DNA of 64,000 nucleotides from Woeseiaceae bacterium (GTDB lineage: Bacteria; Pseudomonadota; Gammaproteobacteria; Steroidobacterales; Woeseiaceae): contig JAJFKS010000025.1 in assembly GCA_021773115.1 (NCBI GenBank), forward strand, positions 62,001-126,000. The letters are read 5' to 3'. Below the pieces are notes generated by a model. It had not been told where the DNA came from. It saw only the letters and a list, made by a program, of their open reading frames with translations, and searched no databases. Positions within the stretch are counted from its first letter, which is position 1. Each line of letters starts with the position of its first letter. This document shows positions 16,970-25,433 of the stretch, in pieces. A program made the translations under genes and the position numbers.

Positions 16970-17866
16970 ATGTCATCTATACACCGAAAACTTGGCCTGG
17001 GAACAGCACAGTTTGGCATGGCCTACGGCGTGACCAATCGGAGTGGCCGGGTAAAGCGTCATGAGTTGGATGAGATCATAACAACGGCAGATCGCTACGG
17101 GATTGAGGTATTCGACACGGCTCCCGCCTACGATCAAAGTGAGGCGGTTCTCGGAGAGTATGCAAGCTCCCGGAAGGGTATGCGGATAGTCACGAAAACG
17201 CCGCATTTCAATGCGCCGGAAGCGACAGTTGCCGATCTGGATTTACTGCGGTCGACATTTGAACAGTCAGTCAAACATCTGCAGGTCGATTCTGTGCACG
17301 GCCTCCTGTTGCATAACGGCGCCAATCTTTTGCGGCCTGATTCCCATTTGCTTTGGGCTGGGCTTGAGGCGTTGAAGTCGGAGAACAAGGTTCGGCGGAT
17401 TGGTGTATCGGTGTATACCCCGGAGGAATTGATGGGTATTCTCGATTCGTTTCCGATCGACATTGTTCAATTGCCCGCGAGTATTCTCGATCAGCGCTTC
17501 GGTCGATGCGGCCTGATTAAGCAGTTGAGTGAGGCCGGAGTGGAGATTCACGTCCGTTCAGCTTTCTTGCAGGGAGTACTCCTGTCTGATCCGAGCACCC
17601 TTGGCGAGTACTTCAATCCACTGAAGCCCCATTTGATGTCGCTGCGCGAGGCTGCTGCCGATGCAGGTATGTCGATGCTGCAGATGACACTAAACTACGT
17701 GTTGCACATGCGTGAGATTGGGACCGCGCTGGTTGGTGTAGATGGCGTCGCGCAGTTTCAGGAAATTCTGGACTCCGTTGATGACGAGTTCCAGGTCGAT
17801 ACGGACTGGGAGCGCTGGGCTGTTAATGACACCTGCTGGATCAACCCGGGAGAATGGAAGCTCTGA
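16970..17866 (+). CDS. Aldo/keto reductase
   Basis: 298-residue NAD(P)H-dependent TIM-barrel oxidoreductase. The catalytic tetrad is visible: Asp in VFDTAPAYD, Tyr in the same APAYDQSE segment, Lys in IVTKTPHF and His in LLLHNGAN. The opening LGLGTAQFGMAYG is typical of the subgroup that includes L-fucose or galactose-type dehydrogenases and NDP-sugar-related reductases. It lies 37 bases after the FAH-type hydrolase, so it is likely co-transcribed and oxidises or reduces a sugar intermediate. It converges on the first TonB receptor gene. Confidence 0.88.
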   Translation: MSSIHRKLGLGTAQFGMAYGVTNRSGRVKRHELDEIITTADRYGIEVFDTAPAYDQSEAVLGEYASSRKGMRIVTKTPHFNAPEATVADLDLLRSTFEQSVKHLQVDSVHGLLLHNGANLLRPDSHLLWAGLEALKSENKVRRIGVSVYTPEELMGILDSFPIDIVQLPASILDQRFGRCGLIKQLSEAGVEIHVRSAFLQGVLLSDPSTLGEYFNPLKPHLMSLREAAADAGMSMLQMTLNYVLHMREIGTALVGVDGVAQFQEILDSVDDEFQVDTDWERWAVNDTCWINPGEWKL

Positions 17867-17903
17867 TGACAGCTGACGACGAGGCGGCGTTTTGCTTGCA
17901 AGC

Positions 17904-20198
17904 TTAGAAGCGGCCGCGCAGGCCCACGATGGTTTCGGGCCGAAATTCCTGAAGTCGGCTTTCCTGTTGCAATAACACGCCATCGGTGATGTTGCCGGCG
18001 TATACATCGCGCATCCTGCGGCGCGGATCACCGAAAATGACACGACCCTGAAGCCACAGCATCAGGTTGTCCGTCAATTGCAACTGGCCCGTTATAAAAG
18101 CACTGGGCTTTCTCAGTGATTGCTTTTGGCGAAAATTGATGTCCTGCTGAAAAGCGTCAGCCGTCCAATCGAGGTCCAGTGCGTAGTTGAACCGCCAGTC
18201 CGGTATGTCATGCCGCCATTGCAAGGACCACCAATGTGTAACGACGTTTCGCATAGGTCGTTGTTCACCGGTAAATGGATCTAGTGTTTCCGAGTTCTGC
18301 ACCCTGTAGGTTGCGTCAACCACCGCGGTATTCAGACCTATATAATCCAGACGGAGGCTGCTTTTGAACTCAATTCCATAGAGTCGGGCGTCGCCGATAT
18401 TGCCCGGCGCGGACGCCGTACTGCTGATTGCAACTTTGTCGATGTGGTCGTCGTAATCGTTATAGAAAGCGCGGGCAGCCATCGTGCCTCTGTCATTGGC
18501 CAGTTGGTGTTCATAGGTCATTTGGAGAGCCCACACCTTTTGCGGCTCGAGGCCGGGGTTGCCGGCGTCAATCTCAACATCCTCCCGGTCGAATGATGCG
18601 ACAAAATTGCTGAAATCAAGTTGACTGGTGGAACGCGCCAGCGTGCTACGCAATTGTGCCTGATCGCTGATATCCCAGCGCAGATCGAAGCGCGGATTAA
18701 TAAAAACGAAGGTGCGGTCATCGTCGACGTCGGCACCTACCTGACTGATATTCGAGTATTCGATGTTGATGGCACTTTCCAACGCGATATCGTTGCGCAG
18801 CGGCCAGTAGTGCCTACCGAAGGCTTCATAGCGGAGTTCTTCGACGTTCCCGTCGGCATTGAAAATGTCTACGGGTATGAATTCCCCCGTCGCATCCTGT
18901 TCGAGAAAGGTGACCGCCTTTTGTAGTGTGTTTCTTGCGACCTCGGCACCAAGTTCAACGTTTCGACCGTCGCTTAAAGAGCTACTAAAGGAAGTCCGGA
19001 GTATTGTCTCCGTCGAATCCTGATCCGTCAGAACTATCGTCTCGGTGCCTGGGACGTCGGGGTTTGCCAATGTCAGGGTGGTGAGTTCGGACGTCAACGA
19101 ATCTGATTCGGCGACGATCAGGCGCGTTTTTAGTGCGCCGCCGCCGAGGCGTTGTTCGAGATCGCCCCCGATTTCCCACGACTTGTTGTCGGTATCCAGC
19201 AGAGAATTAGAGCCGCCAGTTTCGGCAGTAAATGCATCTGTTGTGGCAATGTTTCTATCGGTTTCACGTTGCAGGTCGGCGAGTCTGGCATTCAGGTTCA
19301 GAATGCGACCATTGCTGCCTTGCAAGGTTCCGGCGGCGGTAAAAATGCGGTCATGCTGTATTGTCTGTTCGACGTATAGTCGGCGTTCAAGCACTTGGCC
19401 GTCCCCGGGGGAAAAGATATCTTCGTTGCGGGTGAAGTATGTACCCCTGTTGAGCGGCCCGCTTTCGGCACTAAGGAGATAGCTGAGCGGACCGACTTCG
19501 TTGCTGTAGGAAACCCGGCCATCAAACTTCCCAGGACTGCGTGCAAAATAGTCACCGTAATGAACCTGCCAGGCCCCGGACCCGGTAGATCCTCCTTCTA
19601 TCAGCACGACATTGACAATGATGCCCTGGCTCTGGACTTCTAGACCTGGCGCCGTTCCACGGATCACTTCGATTCGCGCAACTCGCTCAGCTTTCATCCG
19701 TTGCACGACGGAGCCGATGTCGGTCGCCTTTCCAGAGAGTCGTTTGCCGTCTAAAAGAATCTGATCACCACCGGAACCAAAGCCGCGTGCGTTACCGCTT
19801 GGCGCGTTGCCATCCCGCGGCACCAATGCGGCAGTGCCGGGGATCCAGCGAAGCATGTCGGCTACGCTACTAACGCCATAGGCAGCGAAGTAACCCGCAT
19901 CGTAAACAACTATTGAACCAGTGCTATCCGCGTTTTCTCCCTCTGTGCCCGCGGGAGCACCATCCAATGCCAGTTGTTCGTCCTGTGTCTCGGGTGATGA
20001 TTTGGAAACTGCATGCGCGGCAAGAGGCGAGAAAGCAATCAGCAGTGCCGCGGCTGCCGATGCGACTGACCTCGTGGAGCAAGCGCAAAGCGTCAGGCTG
20101 GGCCATCGATGCCGGCGCGAGCATCGTTCAGTCCTGCACCGCCTACTGTCGGAACAATTGAAGGCTGGCCACTGAATTTTATGCCTTGGGGCTATCAT
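17904..20198 (-). CDS. TonB-dependent outer-membrane receptor 1
   Basis: About 764 residues from ATG 20198, which has GTGGAG 11 bases upstream and follows the operator-promoter at 20361-20378; a frame open to 20531 would run through that promoter. A long basic N-terminal region precedes the signal-like stretch SVASAAAALLIAFSPLAAHA. A plug domain (DMLRWIPGTAALVP, ILLDGKRLSGKATDIG, RIEVIRGTAPGLE) is followed by a large beta-barrel ending in aromatic F (GLRGRF). It imports a large substrate across the outer membrane using TonB energy. The plug is compact and resembles short receptors of siderophore or carbohydrate type. Divergent from paralog C with a shared regulated region. Confidence 0.87.
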   Translation of the reverse strand: MIAPRHKIQWPAFNCSDSRRCRTERCSRRHRWPSLTLCACSTRSVASAAAALLIAFSPLAAHAVSKSSPETQDEQLALDGAPAGTEGENADSTGSIVVYDAGYFAAYGVSSVADMLRWIPGTAALVPRDGNAPSGNARGFGSGGDQILLDGKRLSGKATDIGSVVQRMKAERVARIEVIRGTAPGLEVQSQGIIVNVVLIEGGSTGSGAWQVHYGDYFARSPGKFDGRVSYSNEVGPLSYLLSAESGPLNRGTYFTRNEDIFSPGDGQVLERRLYVEQTIQHDRIFTAAGTLQGSNGRILNLNARLADLQRETDRNIATTDAFTAETGGSNSLLDTDNKSWEIGGDLEQRLGGGALKTRLIVAESDSLTSELTTLTLANPDVPGTETIVLTDQDSTETILRTSFSSSLSDGRNVELGAEVARNTLQKAVTFLEQDATGEFIPVDIFNADGNVEELRYEAFGRHYWPLRNDIALESAINIEYSNISQVGADVDDDRTFVFINPRFDLRWDISDQAQLRSTLARSTSQLDFSNFVASFDREDVEIDAGNPGLEPQKVWALQMTYEHQLANDRGTMAARAFYNDYDDHIDKVAISSTASAPGNIGDARLYGIEFKSSLRLDYIGLNTAVVDATYRVQNSETLDPFTGEQRPMRNVVTHWWSLQWRHDIPDWRFNYALDLDWTADAFQQDINFRQKQSLRKPSAFITGQLQLTDNLMLWLQGRVIFGDPRRRMRDVYAGNITDGVLLQQESRLQEFRPETIVGLRGRF

Positions 20199-20360
20199 GC
20201 TTTGCTGAACTCCACTTTCTTCCGGGTGCCGATTCGCCTCGGGCAGTCGGTTATGCATTGCTGCTGGAGTGAGATACGAGGGGATGAGCTTTGTCCATTC
20301 ACTCACCGTCCTGGTCGCGTCCTGCCTGCAATTGTCCCTGTTCGACACCTGTTTCAGTCT

Positions 20361-20378
20361 TTTATATTGAACGTTAAA
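20361..20378 (-). promoter_or_regulatory. Operator and -10 of TonB receptor 1
   Basis: On the minus strand the 12-mer TTTAACGTTCAA (20367-20378) directly precedes TATAAA (20361-20366). A good -35 at 17 bp is not seen; TTGACA lies 23 bp upstream (20390-20395). The site has one change from the consensus in the right half. Confidence 0.65.
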
Positions 20379-20424
20379 GTCTGCTGTTATGTCAAGGCAC
20401 TGATGCCCATTCATGGATGTTCGC

Positions 20425-20453
20425 TTGCGGAAATGTAACGTTAAATATATAGT
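20425..20453 (+). promoter_or_regulatory. Promoter with operator in the spacer, ceramidase-like gene C
   Basis: TTGCGG (20425-20430) and TATAGT (20448-20453) are separated by 17 bp; TGTAACGTTAAA occupies 20434-20445. Its centre is 67 bp from that of the divergent operator of TonB receptor 1. Confidence 0.82.
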
Positions 20454-20494
20454 TCGGAAACAATTGTTGGATAGTCCCTTTGGAGATGTGGATT

Positions 20495-22039
20495 GTGAAC
20501 ACTGACCGCCGTATGTTCTTGCAGAGTTCACTTGCCGCGAGCGGTGTAGCGGCCACGGGCCTGTCCTTCAGCGGCCTGGCAAACGCAATGAGGCCAGGTA
20601 AACGGCTCGAAGTCGCGGCCATTCGTTTTGGCACAATGGCGGATGTCGGAGACAACGGCGGCAGCTATCTGGGGCACGAAATTCTGAATGTTGCCAGTGC
20701 CCTGAAGACGACGATCATGTTGCTGAAGGACGGCGACCTTCGTACCTGTCTTGTGTGTTTTGACGGCGGTTTGCCGGTTGAGTTTACGAAGAAATTGATC
20801 TCGCGGGAGTTGAATATCCCGATGGACAATGTGGTCATTTTCTCCTCGCACAATCACAGCGGTGCGCCGACCGGCGGGTCGAGTGCTCCTGGGGAGAGTT
20901 ACTACAACATAGACCGGAATGATCCCTCGTACGATGCACCGCTGACACCGTTCGGCCGAAGAATGTTTGGTGAGCTGAAAGCGTCGGCGCGACGTCTGCC
21001 AGGCATGTTGCAACCCGTCAGTGTGTGGTATGCAGAAGGTTCCGAAGGTCGGATTACCTACAATCGAAAAGGGCGCCGCGCTGATGGGTCGACCTACCTC
21101 ATGCGTGAAGAGGATCGTGTTCTTGTCGACCGGGATTACAATGGCGACATTGACAGGCAGGCTCCGGTGCTTGTATTCAGAAATGATCAAGACAGGGCTG
21201 TCGCCGCGCTCGTTCAATTCACGGGTCACCCGGTTACCAGCTACAAACCGGAAGCACCCGTCGTATTCGGGGAATGGCCGCAGATCGCGACCGATATCGT
21301 TGCGCGCGAACTGGCCAACGGCGGCGAGCCGGTTCCGGTCGGGTACTTGCAAGGGTGTTGTGGCGACGTCAATTCAAAGGAGATGTTCACCGGCGGCGTC
21401 GAACGCGCTATTGAGTTTGGTGAGATGCTTGGTGAGAGCTATGTGAAGGCTCTGCAAGACCTCCGGATGTCGGATCGCGACGGCATGAGTTTCACCGTTG
21501 AATCAGTGCCGATTCCCTGTGGCCCCTTACCTAGCCTGGACGTTCTAAATGACGAAATCGCGGAAATGCATGATTTTATCCGGCGCGCCGATGCAGGTGA
21601 CGACGACACGCTGGCCTGTGTGGGGCTGAATTTCCCGCACGCATTGTCGCCGAAATATCGGGGCGCGCTGGTGAAAGGCATTCTCCCCTGGAACGAATGG
21701 GCATTGGATCTGAGCCAGACCGGGCGCGCCGATACTGTGGCAAAATCAGTGGACTTGCCGACCCATGTATTTCGTATTGGTGATGTAGGAATTGTTGGAA
21801 TGCAGTGCGAGCCGTTCCAGGGAATCGGCCGCAGAATACGAGAGCTGTCACCAACCGCCTTGACCATTCCTTGTGGCTATACCAATGGGTCGCAAGGTTA
21901 CTTTACAGATGCGGCCAATACCGGCGACCGCGAGTATATGAGTTCGTTCTACCGCTACACTCGATATCGGCCGCCGTTCAAGTCGCCGGCCGGGGACGCG
22001 GCGGCTGATCGTGCCGTACAAATACTGAAACAGTCCTGA
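20495..22039 (+). CDS. Tat-exported neutral/alkaline ceramidase-superfamily hydrolase (paralog C)
   Basis: 514 residues from GTG 20495, chosen because TTTGGAG at 20479-20485 lies 9 bases upstream and because the N-terminus (NTDRRMFLQSS) then aligns with paralogs B and D; in-frame TTG 20480 and ATG 20486 overlap the ribosome site. Twin-arginine signal DRRMFLQ, then SSHNHSGAPTG, FTGHPVTSYKPE, LQGCCGDVNSKEMF and GYFTDAANTGDREYMS. Compared with B it has CCGD rather than CAGD at the conserved glycine-aspartate loop. It heads a unit with a hexapeptide acyltransferase and GlcDEF, so its release product may be a hydroxyacid-linked compound; this is inference. Confidence 0.82.
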   Translation: MNTDRRMFLQSSLAASGVAATGLSFSGLANAMRPGKRLEVAAIRFGTMADVGDNGGSYLGHEILNVASALKTTIMLLKDGDLRTCLVCFDGGLPVEFTKKLISRELNIPMDNVVIFSSHNHSGAPTGGSSAPGESYYNIDRNDPSYDAPLTPFGRRMFGELKASARRLPGMLQPVSVWYAEGSEGRITYNRKGRRADGSTYLMREEDRVLVDRDYNGDIDRQAPVLVFRNDQDRAVAALVQFTGHPVTSYKPEAPVVFGEWPQIATDIVARELANGGEPVPVGYLQGCCGDVNSKEMFTGGVERAIEFGEMLGESYVKALQDLRMSDRDGMSFTVESVPIPCGPLPSLDVLNDEIAEMHDFIRRADAGDDDTLACVGLNFPHALSPKYRGALVKGILPWNEWALDLSQTGRADTVAKSVDLPTHVFRIGDVGIVGMQCEPFQGIGRRIRELSPTALTIPCGYTNGSQGYFTDAANTGDREYMSSFYRYTRYRPPFKSPAGDAAADRAVQILKQS

Positions 22040-22233
22040 GGTTGCGCTGAGTGCTTTAGGATCAATACTGCGTCGTTGCAGGAATATCGCAAATCAAGCA
22101 GCAGGATTGCGCGTCAGAGTTCAAACTACGTATCGCGAATCTACTGCACAGAAAGGAGTTTGACATCGAGCGTACACAGGAAGCGGATGGTTATTTCAGC
22201 ATCGGCGAGAATGCCCAGGTAGACCCCGGGGTT

Positions 22234-22860
22234 GTGCTTGGATATCGGTATCCTGGCGACTCCGAACCAACTCGTATCGGGGACAATGCGGTTATTCGAT
22301 CGGGATCAACCATCTACGCGGACACGGTCATCGGCAAGCGCTTCTCTTGCGGCCACAACGTGCTAATAAGGGCGAACGTGACGATCGGTAATCGCGTCGT
22401 TGTGCATCATGGATCGACACTGGAGGGCACGGTCGAAATTGGCTCGGGTGTTAAAATCATGGCCCACGTTTACGTGCCCAGCCAGACCAAGATCGGCAAT
22501 ATGGTGTTCATTGGACCTGGTGTGACCATCTTGAATGACAAGATGCCGATGCGCAGGAAGATTGCCCGGCTGTCCGGAGTCACGATTGAAGAACACGTCG
22601 TCATTGGCGGTCAGGTGACAATCTGCCCGGGCGTAACCGTTGGCGCGCGATCTTTCGTTGCGGCTGGCGCATTGCTAACCAAGGACGTGCCCGCCGACAC
22701 TCTCGCATTCGGGACACCGGCCCGTTTCACTGAGCTACCCGAGCAATTGGCCGGGGGGAACTTTCCTGAACACCTGCTTCCACAGACCGATTTGTTCGGG
22801 GCACAGCAAGACCCGACCTGGCAGGATGAGGATCCCCAGCTCTGGTCCGGTTCTCGCTAG
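22234..22860 (+). CDS. Hexapeptide-repeat (left-handed beta-helix) acyltransferase
   Basis: At least 208 residues of isoleucine/valine-rich hexapeptide repeats (IGDNAVIRSG, TVIGKRFSCGHNV, VEIGSGVKI, VTICPGVTVGARSFVAAGALLTKDVP) typical of LpxA-like O- or N-acetyltransferases. The coordinate uses the first canonical start, GTG 22234, but coding-like sequence continues upstream in frame (GYFSIGENAQVDPGVVLG), with AAAGGAG at 22152-22158 followed six bases later by an ATC at 22165; the real start is probably there. It sits between paralog C and glcD in one operon. Likely modifies or protects a sugar intermediate; donor and acceptor are unknown. Confidence 0.82.
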   Translation: MLGYRYPGDSEPTRIGDNAVIRSGSTIYADTVIGKRFSCGHNVLIRANVTIGNRVVVHHGSTLEGTVEIGSGVKIMAHVYVPSQTKIGNMVFIGPGVTILNDKMPMRRKIARLSGVTIEEHVVIGGQVTICPGVTVGARSFVAAGALLTKDVPADTLAFGTPARFTELPEQLAGGNFPEHLLPQTDLFGAQQDPTWQDEDPQLWSGSR

Positions 22861-22902
22861 CATTTGTCGGGTGTCGCAATTCGACCTGGAGGCGGCCTGG
22901 AC

Positions 22903-24357
22903 ATGAACGCAAGCGTTAATAGCCCCATCTACGACGCGTCAGCGCTCGCCACAAGATTTCGCGAGATTCTGCGGAGTGATCAAATTATTGTCGATGCCGA
23001 AAGCAAGCGGCCCTACGAGTGTGATGCTCTGCCGGTTTACAAGGCAATGCCACTCCTGGTGCTTGCGCCGGAAACGACGCAGCAGATCCAGGCAATAAAT
23101 CGCTTGTGCAATGAACTCAAGCTGCCGGTGGTGGCGCGCGGGGCCGGAACCGGACTCAGTGCGGGCGCGTTGCCAGACAAGAACGGGGTGTTGGTATCTC
23201 TTGCGCGCCTTTGCAAAATTATTGAGATTGATCCAGAAGCCCGGATCGCACGGGTTCAGCCCGGGGTTCGCAACCTGGCGATTACCGAAGCTGCTGAAGA
23301 GTACGGCCTCTATTATGCGCCTGATCCGTCATCGCAGATCGCGTGCAGCATTGGCGGCAATATTGCAGAAAATTCGGGTGGCGTTCATTGCCTGAAGTAC
23401 GGCCTCACTGTACACAACGTGCTGGGCATGGAAGTGGTCACGGCGGATGGTGAGATCCTGCAAGTGGGAGGATGCGGTCTGGATACCGCGGGCTACGATT
23501 TTAATGCCCTGTTCATCGGCTCCGAAGGTTTGCTTGGTATTGTCACGGAGGTGCGAGTCAAGCTGTTGCCGATACCTGAACACGCACGGGTTGTAATGGC
23601 GGGTTTCGCCAGTGTCCTGAGTGCGGGCGATGCTGTCAGCGCGGTCATCGCAGCAGGAATCATACCGGCCGGTCTCGAAATGATGGACGGCTTCGCCATT
23701 CAGGCGGCAGAGGATTTCGTGAGTGCCGGCTATCCGCGCGATGCCAGCGCATTGTTACTGTGCGAGGTGGACGGAAGCGAGAACGAGGTTCTCGAGCATG
23801 TCGAGCATATCGAGAAGATTTTTCATGAGTTTGGCGCAACGTCGTGCCGCGTATCCCGGGACGAGGAGGAAAGGGCGCTGCTCTGGAAAGGCAGGAAATC
23901 AGCCTTTCCGGCCGTAGGACGGATATCGCCTGACTACTACTGCATGGACGGCACGATTCCCCGACGCAAAATTGGCACGGTGCTGGAGGCTATCCATCGA
24001 TTGTCGGACCAGTACGGTTTGCGCATCGCCAACGTGTTTCATGCTGGCGACGGTAATCTTCATCCGCTCATTCTTTTCGATGCCAGTGTTCCGGGTGAGC
24101 TGCACACTGCCGAGGCACTCGGCGGCAAAATCCTGGAGCTGTGCGTGGAGGTGGGCGGTTCGATCACCGGCGAACACGGCGTCGGGGCCGAGAAGCTCCG
24201 CTACATGCTTACACAGTTCAACGACGCCGAACTTGCACAGTTCTACGCCATCAAGGATGCGTTCGATCCGTCTGGCATGCTGAACCCGGGCAAAGGTATA
24301 CCGACACTGCGTCAATGCCAGGAATACCGGTCCATCGATGCATCGATCAGGACGTAA
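22903..24357 (+). CDS. glcD: FAD-linked oxidase, glycolate oxidase subunit GlcD-like
   Basis: 484 residues from ATG 22903 with GGAGG about ten bases upstream. The N-terminal PCMH-type FAD-binding domain shows VVARGAGTGLSAGA and IGGNIAENSGGVH; the C-terminal FAD-oxidase domain ends with FHAGDGNLHPLILFD and GSITGEHGVGAEK. GlcD oxidises glycolate or a similar D-2-hydroxy acid to the 2-keto acid. With GlcE and GlcF immediately after, it forms the three-subunit membrane-associated oxidase that passes electrons to the quinone pool. In this operon the substrate may be glycolate or D-lactate-like acid produced by the island. Confidence 0.9.
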   Translation: MNASVNSPIYDASALATRFREILRSDQIIVDAESKRPYECDALPVYKAMPLLVLAPETTQQIQAINRLCNELKLPVVARGAGTGLSAGALPDKNGVLVSLARLCKIIEIDPEARIARVQPGVRNLAITEAAEEYGLYYAPDPSSQIACSIGGNIAENSGGVHCLKYGLTVHNVLGMEVVTADGEILQVGGCGLDTAGYDFNALFIGSEGLLGIVTEVRVKLLPIPEHARVVMAGFASVLSAGDAVSAVIAAGIIPAGLEMMDGFAIQAAEDFVSAGYPRDASALLLCEVDGSENEVLEHVEHIEKIFHEFGATSCRVSRDEEERALLWKGRKSAFPAVGRISPDYYCMDGTIPRRKIGTVLEAIHRLSDQYGLRIANVFHAGDGNLHPLILFDASVPGELHTAEALGGKILELCVEVGGSITGEHGVGAEKLRYMLTQFNDAELAQFYAIKDAFDPSGMLNPGKGIPTLRQCQEYRSIDASIRT

Positions 24358-24363
24358 GTGTAA

Positions 24364-25422
24364 ATGGGAGATATTGCTGATGAACTTGAGGCTACCGTGC
24401 GTGCTGCTGCCGCAAGCGGCAAGAAGTTGTCGATTGTCGCGGGAGGCAGCAAGTCGTTCGTCGGCAGAAATGTCTCGGGTGAGCGCCTGGATGTCTCCGG
24501 TCATTGCGGCATACTCGACTACCAGCCAGCTGAGTTGGTACTGACCGTACGCGCCGGAACGAAGCTGACGGAAATCGCACAATGCCTGGAAGAGCGTCAA
24601 CAGATGCTCCCGTTCGAACCGCCGGATTTCGATGGCAAGGCAACGATTGGCGGAACTCTTGCTTGCGATATGTCAGGACCGGCACGGCCGTGGAGAGGCT
24701 CGGTTCGCGATGTGACACTCGGCGTAACGCTGATCAACGGCAGGGGGCAACGGCTGCGTTTCGGTGGCCAGGTTTTGAAGAACGTGGCGGGCTACGATGT
24801 CTCGCGCCTGCAGGCTGGGGCGATGGGCACATTGGGTGTTATGACTGAGATAACGCTGCGCTTGCTTCCTACGCCTGCGGCGACTGCGACAGTGTTTTGC
24901 GAAATGGACTCACGTGCCGCCATAAAGCGCATGAACGAACTGGCACGCCTGCCTTTGCCGATTTCCGGTGCGGCGTGGCTCGGCGGCAGTTTGTACCTGC
25001 GGCTGGAAGGTGCGGAACGCGCCGTAACGGGCGCGCTTGGCAAGGTCGGGCCAGAGTTCCAGCCCGGTGACGAGTCGATATGGATGCGAATTCGAGAGCA
25101 GTCATTGACGTTCTTTGAGGGCAATGCTTCGCTATGGCGCTTCTCCGTGGCATCCAACGCCGGGCACAGGATTGAAGATCAGTCCTGGCTGTTCGACTGG
25201 GGCGGCGCACAACGCTGGCTGCGCGGGGAGTTCGAAATGAAGTACCTCGAATCCCTCGCAAACGATCTGGGCGGACAGGTTTCCCTCTACCGTCACGGTG
25301 ATCGGGCTGGGGAGGTCTTCCACACCCAGGCGCCGGCAATGCGCAACTTGCAACTGCGCCTGAAGAATAGTTTCGACCCACACGGCATTCTTAATGCAGG
25401 TCGTATGTACCACGGCATATAG
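24364..25422 (+). CDS. glcE: Glycolate oxidase FAD-binding subunit GlcE-like
   Basis: 352 residues with a second PCMH FAD-binding domain: AGGSKSFVGR, the TVRAGTKLTEI segment, FDGKATIGGTLACDMSGP and FGGQVLKNVAGYDVSRL, all characteristic of GlcE. The C-terminal half ends in LKNSFDPHGILNAGRMY. It starts 6 bases after glcD and is followed 11 bases later by glcF, giving the canonical D-E-F order. It lacks the C-terminal FAD-oxidase catalytic half seen in GlcD, as expected for the family. Confidence 0.9.
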   Translation: MGDIADELEATVRAAAASGKKLSIVAGGSKSFVGRNVSGERLDVSGHCGILDYQPAELVLTVRAGTKLTEIAQCLEERQQMLPFEPPDFDGKATIGGTLACDMSGPARPWRGSVRDVTLGVTLINGRGQRLRFGGQVLKNVAGYDVSRLQAGAMGTLGVMTEITLRLLPTPAATATVFCEMDSRAAIKRMNELARLPLPISGAAWLGGSLYLRLEGAERAVTGALGKVGPEFQPGDESIWMRIREQSLTFFEGNASLWRFSVASNAGHRIEDQSWLFDWGGAQRWLRGEFEMKYLESLANDLGGQVSLYRHGDRAGEVFHTQAPAMRNLQLRLKNSFDPHGILNAGRMYHGI

Positions 25423-25433
25423 CAGGGACACAG

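Noticed and set aside
20199-20531. N-terminal extension of TonB receptor 1 to 20531
   Set aside because: It would run through the operator and -10 at 20361-20378 and into paralog C; ATG 20198 has a good ribosome site.
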